From contig NZ_LKIU01000005.1 in NCBI RefSeq assembly GCF_001307035.1, positions 79,664 to 143,663 on the forward strand: a stretch of DNA of 64,000 nucleotides, in the 5' to 3' direction. Position numbers and translations under genes: made by a program. The notes under the pieces are model-generated. The model saw only the letters and a program-made list of their open reading frames with translations. It was not told the DNA's origin and ran no database searches. Source of the DNA: Arthrobacter sp. Edens01. GTDB taxonomy: Bacteria; Actinomycetota; Actinomycetes; Actinomycetales; Micrococcaceae. Position 1 is the first letter of the stretch, and each line of letters opens with the position of its first letter. Of the stretch, positions 61,343-64,000 are shown in pieces.

Positions 61343-62412
61343 GCCGTGTCCTTACGTTCTTCGATGATCACGGGGGCAAGGCTCTCGCCGCCCTGAATAT
61401 CTGATTCCGGATCCTTCTCCAGAACCGCCTCGAGCTTCTCGAAGCCCTCGGAGTCGCCGAGATCGACGTCGTGGTGGGCACCAAGGTACGCATCGATCAC
61501 CGCCTGGTCCTTCATCACCTCGCCCGGGGGACCTTCGGCCACAACCTTGCCCTCGGCCATCACGATCACCCAGTCGGCGATGTGCCGCACCATATGCATG
61601 TCGTGTTCCACGAACAGGACGGTCATGCCCTCGGCCTTCAGGTTCTTGATGTGGTCCAGCAGGGACTGGGTCAGCGCGGGGTTGACGCCAGCCATCGGTT
61701 CGTCGAGCATGACCAGCTTCGGATTGACCATCAGTGCCCGGGCCATTTCCAGGAGCTTGCGCTGGCCGCCGGAAAGCGACGCCGCGTAGTCACTGCGCTT
61801 GGTATCCAGCTTGAACTTGGCCAGAAGGGCATCGGCCTGTTCAGTAATTTCGTTTTCACGCTTCTTCCACAGCGGACGGAACAGTGCCCGCCGCAGCGCT
61901 TCACCCGGCTGCTCATTGGCACCCAGCCGCATGTTCTCCAGTACCGTCAGCTTGCCCATTACCTTGGTGAGCTGGAACGTCCGGACCATGCCCAGACGAG
62001 CCACCTTGTAGGCAGAAACGCCTGCCAGGTCACGGTCTTCGAACCTCCATTCTCCGGACTGCGGAGTATCGAAGCCCGTGAGGAGATTGAACAGCGTGGT
62101 CTTGCCGGCACCGTTCGGGCCGATGAGCGCTGTGATCTTGTTGCGCGGGATCTCCACATGCTCGACGTCGACGGCGTTGATTCCGCCGTAGGTGCGCGTC
62201 ACATTGGAGGCGATCAGGATTGGATCCCGTTTCCTGCAGCCGGGAGCAGCCGTATCTGCTGCAATCGGCCGGTCGTCGGTCATGTACTTGTTCGCGGCCC
62301 AGCTCTCTTCGTGGCTGGAAGGAACGCTCTCAACAGCTGTTTCCGGTGCCGGTTCAGCAGCGTGGGCTCCGGGCCGGCGCCCCGGCTGCGGGCTTTGTGC
62401 TTGATGGCTCAT
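61339..62412 (-). CDS. livG: Branched-chain amino acid-type ABC transporter ATPase LivG
   Basis: 357 residues, about 100 more than usual. A 60-residue polar extension precedes ILIASNVTRTYGGINAVD, and a 45-residue acidic tail follows YLGAHH. The ATPase core is intact: GPNGAGKTT, RTFQLTKVMGKLTVLENM, LSGGQRKLLEMARAL, MLDEPMAGVNP and VEHDMHMV. ATG 62412 overlaps the livM stop (ATGA), which supports the long form. ATG at codon 44 (MTDDRPIAAD) would shorten the extension. Confidence 0.92.
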   Translation of the reverse strand: MSHQAQSPQPGRRPGAHAAEPAPETAVESVPSSHEESWAANKYMTDDRPIAADTAAPGCRKRDPILIASNVTRTYGGINAVDVEHVEIPRNKITALIGPNGAGKTTLFNLLTGFDTPQSGEWRFEDRDLAGVSAYKVARLGMVRTFQLTKVMGKLTVLENMRLGANEQPGEALRRALFRPLWKKRENEITEQADALLAKFKLDTKRSDYAASLSGGQRKLLEMARALMVNPKLVMLDEPMAGVNPALTQSLLDHIKNLKAEGMTVLFVEHDMHMVRHIADWVIVMAEGKVVAEGPPGEVMKDQAVIDAYLGAHHDVDLGDSEGFEKLEAVLEKDPESDIQGGESLAPVIIEERKDTA

Positions 62413-63389
62413 GCGAATGACAGCTCCTTCTTATTGCCCAGCACGCCCTGCGGCCGGAAGATCATCAGCAGCATCAGTGCCACACCAACAAGGATGTAGC
62501 GCAGCTGCCCGGCCTGGGTAGTGTTCAGGAACGTGATGGCTCCGGATTCAATGGCCCCGTAGAGCAGGCCCTGGGTCAGGGAGAGAACTGCCCAGAAGAT
62601 CATGGCGCCGATCACCGGGCCAAGCACAGTGGACATACCGCCCAGCAGCAGCGCCGTGTACAGGAAGAACGTCAGCTCGGTGCCGTAGTTGGCCGGCTGC
62701 ACCGCTCCGCGGGGGAGGGTGAAGATGATGCCGGCCAGCGAACCAAGCATGCCGCCGATGATCAGTGCCTGCATCTTGTAGGCATAGACGTTCTTGCCGA
62801 GGGACCGCACCGCGTTCTCATCCTCGCGGATGCCCTTGACCACACGGCCCCAGGGGCTGCGGACCAGCAGCCAGATGACCACACAGGCCAGCGCGACGAC
62901 GGTCCACGCGACCACGCGGATCCACAGGTCGCGTTCGTTAAGGCTAAACGGGCCCAGATTGTAGACCCCGGGTGCGAACGGGTTGAGCGAATAGAACCCG
63001 CCTTCGAAGGCAGCCAGGCCGTTTGCTGAACCGGTTACCTCGGTGAGGCCGTTGGTGGTGACGATGTACCGGACGATTTCCGCCGCGGCGATCGTGACGA
63101 TTGCCAGGTAGTCCGCCCTGAGGCGGAGGGTTGGCAGCCCGAGAATCACAGCGAAGGCCACGGAGGCGAGCATTGCAATCAGCAGCGCCACCGGCAGCGG
63201 AGCGTTGAAGCTCAGCGTAGGTATGGCGAAGCCGTAGGCTCCGATCGCCATGAAGCCGGCCTGGCCGAAGTTCAACAGGCCGGTGTAGCCGAAGTGCACG
63301 GCGAGCCCGAGGGCTGCCAGTGCATAGGCCGCAGTAGTGGGTGTGAAGAATTCGTTGACTGCACCCAGCAGGATGTTTCCAAAGTCCAT
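62409..63389 (-). CDS. livM: Branched-chain amino acid-type ABC transporter permease LivM
   Basis: 326 residues with about nine to ten spans. LNFGQAGFMAIGAYGFAIPTL is the family signature, and GLPTLRLRADYLAIVTIAAAEI and SPWGRVVKGIREDENAVRSLGKNVYAYK (ATPase contact loop, read in two parts) follow. PRGAVQPANY and LLLGGMSTVLGPVIGA lie near the end. It starts ten bases after livH with AGGGG upstream. Confidence 0.93.
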   Translation of the reverse strand: MDFGNILLGAVNEFFTPTTAAYALAALGLAVHFGYTGLLNFGQAGFMAIGAYGFAIPTLSFNAPLPVALLIAMLASVAFAVILGLPTLRLRADYLAIVTIAAAEIVRYIVTTNGLTEVTGSANGLAAFEGGFYSLNPFAPGVYNLGPFSLNERDLWIRVVAWTVVALACVVIWLLVRSPWGRVVKGIREDENAVRSLGKNVYAYKMQALIIGGMLGSLAGIIFTLPRGAVQPANYGTELTFFLYTALLLGGMSTVLGPVIGAMIFWAVLSLTQGLLYGAIESGAITFLNTTQAGQLRYILVGVALMLLMIFRPQGVLGNKKELSFA

Positions 63390-63399
63390 GTCGAGGCCC

Positions 63400-64000
63400 C
63401 TAACCTATGCGCTCTCGGCGGCCGAGGATACCCTGCGGCCGAACCAGGAGGACGAGAATCATGATGAGCAGCGCGCCGACGTACTTCAGGTCCGCCTCGA
63501 GCCAGAGCGTGGAGATTTCCACGAAGAGTCCCACAATGATTGAGCCGATCAAGGCACCGAAGACCGTGCCGAGTCCGCCCAGGGTCACGGAGGCGAAGAT
63601 CAGCAGGAGAATCTGCTGGCCCATGTTGAAGGAGACACCCGGCCTGTAGTACGCCCACAGGATGCCGCCCAGGGCGGCCAGTGCGCCGCCAGCCATCCAG
63701 ACAATGCGGATCACGCGGTCGACATCGATGCCCGAGGCCGCTGCCAGCGGCGGATTGTCCGCGACTGCGCGGGTGGCCTTGCCGATCCGGGTCCGCAGCA
63801 GGAGGGCAGCCACGATCAGGATGACGACCAGCGAAACTGCCAGGGATACCAGGTTGTTCCGCGAGATCGAGATAGGTCCCAGCTCCAGCATGGGACTCTG
63901 CGAGTTAGGGAGCTGCTGCGTTGCCCCGCCGAAGAAGAAGAGGATGGTGTAGCGGAGGGCAAGTGCCAGGCCGATGCTCACGATCATCATGGGGACCAGT
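63400..64000 (-). CDS. livH: Branched-chain amino acid-type ABC transporter permease LivH, C-terminal part (5' end outside window)
   Basis: The frame runs off the right edge, so about 200 C-terminal residues are visible. They show LRTRIGKATRAVADNPPLAAAS (the LivH ATPase-contact loop), VIRIVWMAGGALAALGGILWA, ASVTLGGLGTVFGALIGSIIVG and the C-terminal VLLVRPQGILGRRERIG. The ATG at 63990 is internal: codons for Leu-Val-Pro precede it. Confidence 0.92.
   Translation of the reverse strand, partial: LVPMMIVSIGLALALRYTILFFFGGATQQLPNSQSPMLELGPISISRNNLVSLAVSLVVILIVAALLLRTRIGKATRAVADNPPLAAASGIDVDRVIRIVWMAGGALAALGGILWAYYRPGVSFNMGQQILLLIFASVTLGGLGTVFGALIGSIIVGLFVEISTLWLEADLKYVGALLIMILVLLVRPQGILGRRERIG

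Overview
The window is a gene-dense, high-GC, ordinary-looking chromosome segment from an actinobacterium. The gene content and protein sequences suggest Micrococcales, most likely an Arthrobacter-like member of Micrococcaceae. That assignment is inferred from family resemblance and was not computed. Pointers include the DUF222/HNH protein, the DUF6350 membrane protein beside purN, a HAIR (HspR) operator before hsp20, many GTG/TTG starts, and a large set of apparently leaderless genes. I see no prophage, insertion sequence, CRISPR array or rRNA. One tRNA is present.

Layout. 1-3 kb: the 3' end of a DUF222/HNH endonuclease gene with a repeat-rich tail, a DUF6350 membrane protein, a previously unlisted 38-residue membrane peptide, and a small membrane protein. 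3-8.4 kb: purN, an MFS transporter, purH and icd. 8.5-12.4 kb: hsp20 under a HAIR element, a GCS2-family ligase and a Gfo/Idh oxidoreductase. 12.5-18 kb: a monosaccharide ABC transporter (chvE-mmsB-mmsA) and its ROK regulator, sharing a nearly identical 27-bp operator. 18-22.7 kb: gamma carbonic anhydrase, purU, an acetyltransferase, and a ZTP riboswitch driving glyA-folD. 22.8-30.3 kb: a secreted glycine-rich protein, an ABC-2 exporter, a convergent two-component system and a Sap/GAP-type membrane protein. 30.3-34.8 kb: macrodomain protein, membrane protein, xthA, trpS, a 2'-5' RNA ligase-like protein and a hydrolase. 34.9-38.5 kb: sdhCDAB. 38.6-41.2 kb: manC and an M20 peptidase. 41.4-50.6 kb: a nucleoside uptake and salvage region (Bmp lipoprotein, ATPase, two permeases, cdd, deoA, then DedA and add). 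50.6-56.9 kb: mazG, eno, a DivIC/FtsB-like protein, a DUF501-Ppx/GppA fused reading frame and a mycosin-like protease. 57-64 kb: ndh behind a Rex-like operator, tRNA-Leu, and a branched-chain amino-acid type ABC system (livK facing livHMGF).

How the genes fit together. purN, purH, purU, glyA and folD cover most of the one-carbon/purine interface, and the ZTP riboswitch on glyA-folD senses the purH substrate (ZMP/ZTP). The bmp-cdd-deoA-add region imports nucleosides and breaks them down. icd, sdh, ndh and eno are core energy metabolism.

The observations most worth checking are the in-frame DUF501-Ppx/GppA fusion with an internal ribosome-binding site and an upstream leaderless mini-ORF; the consistent TANNNT box 5-8 nt before the start codon at more than a dozen genes; and several operator-like palindromes (ROK, Rex, HAIR, a GTNAC pair before livK, and TGGAC-N3-GTCCA twins at the glycine-rich gene). 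I did not find a clearly new defence or mobile system.
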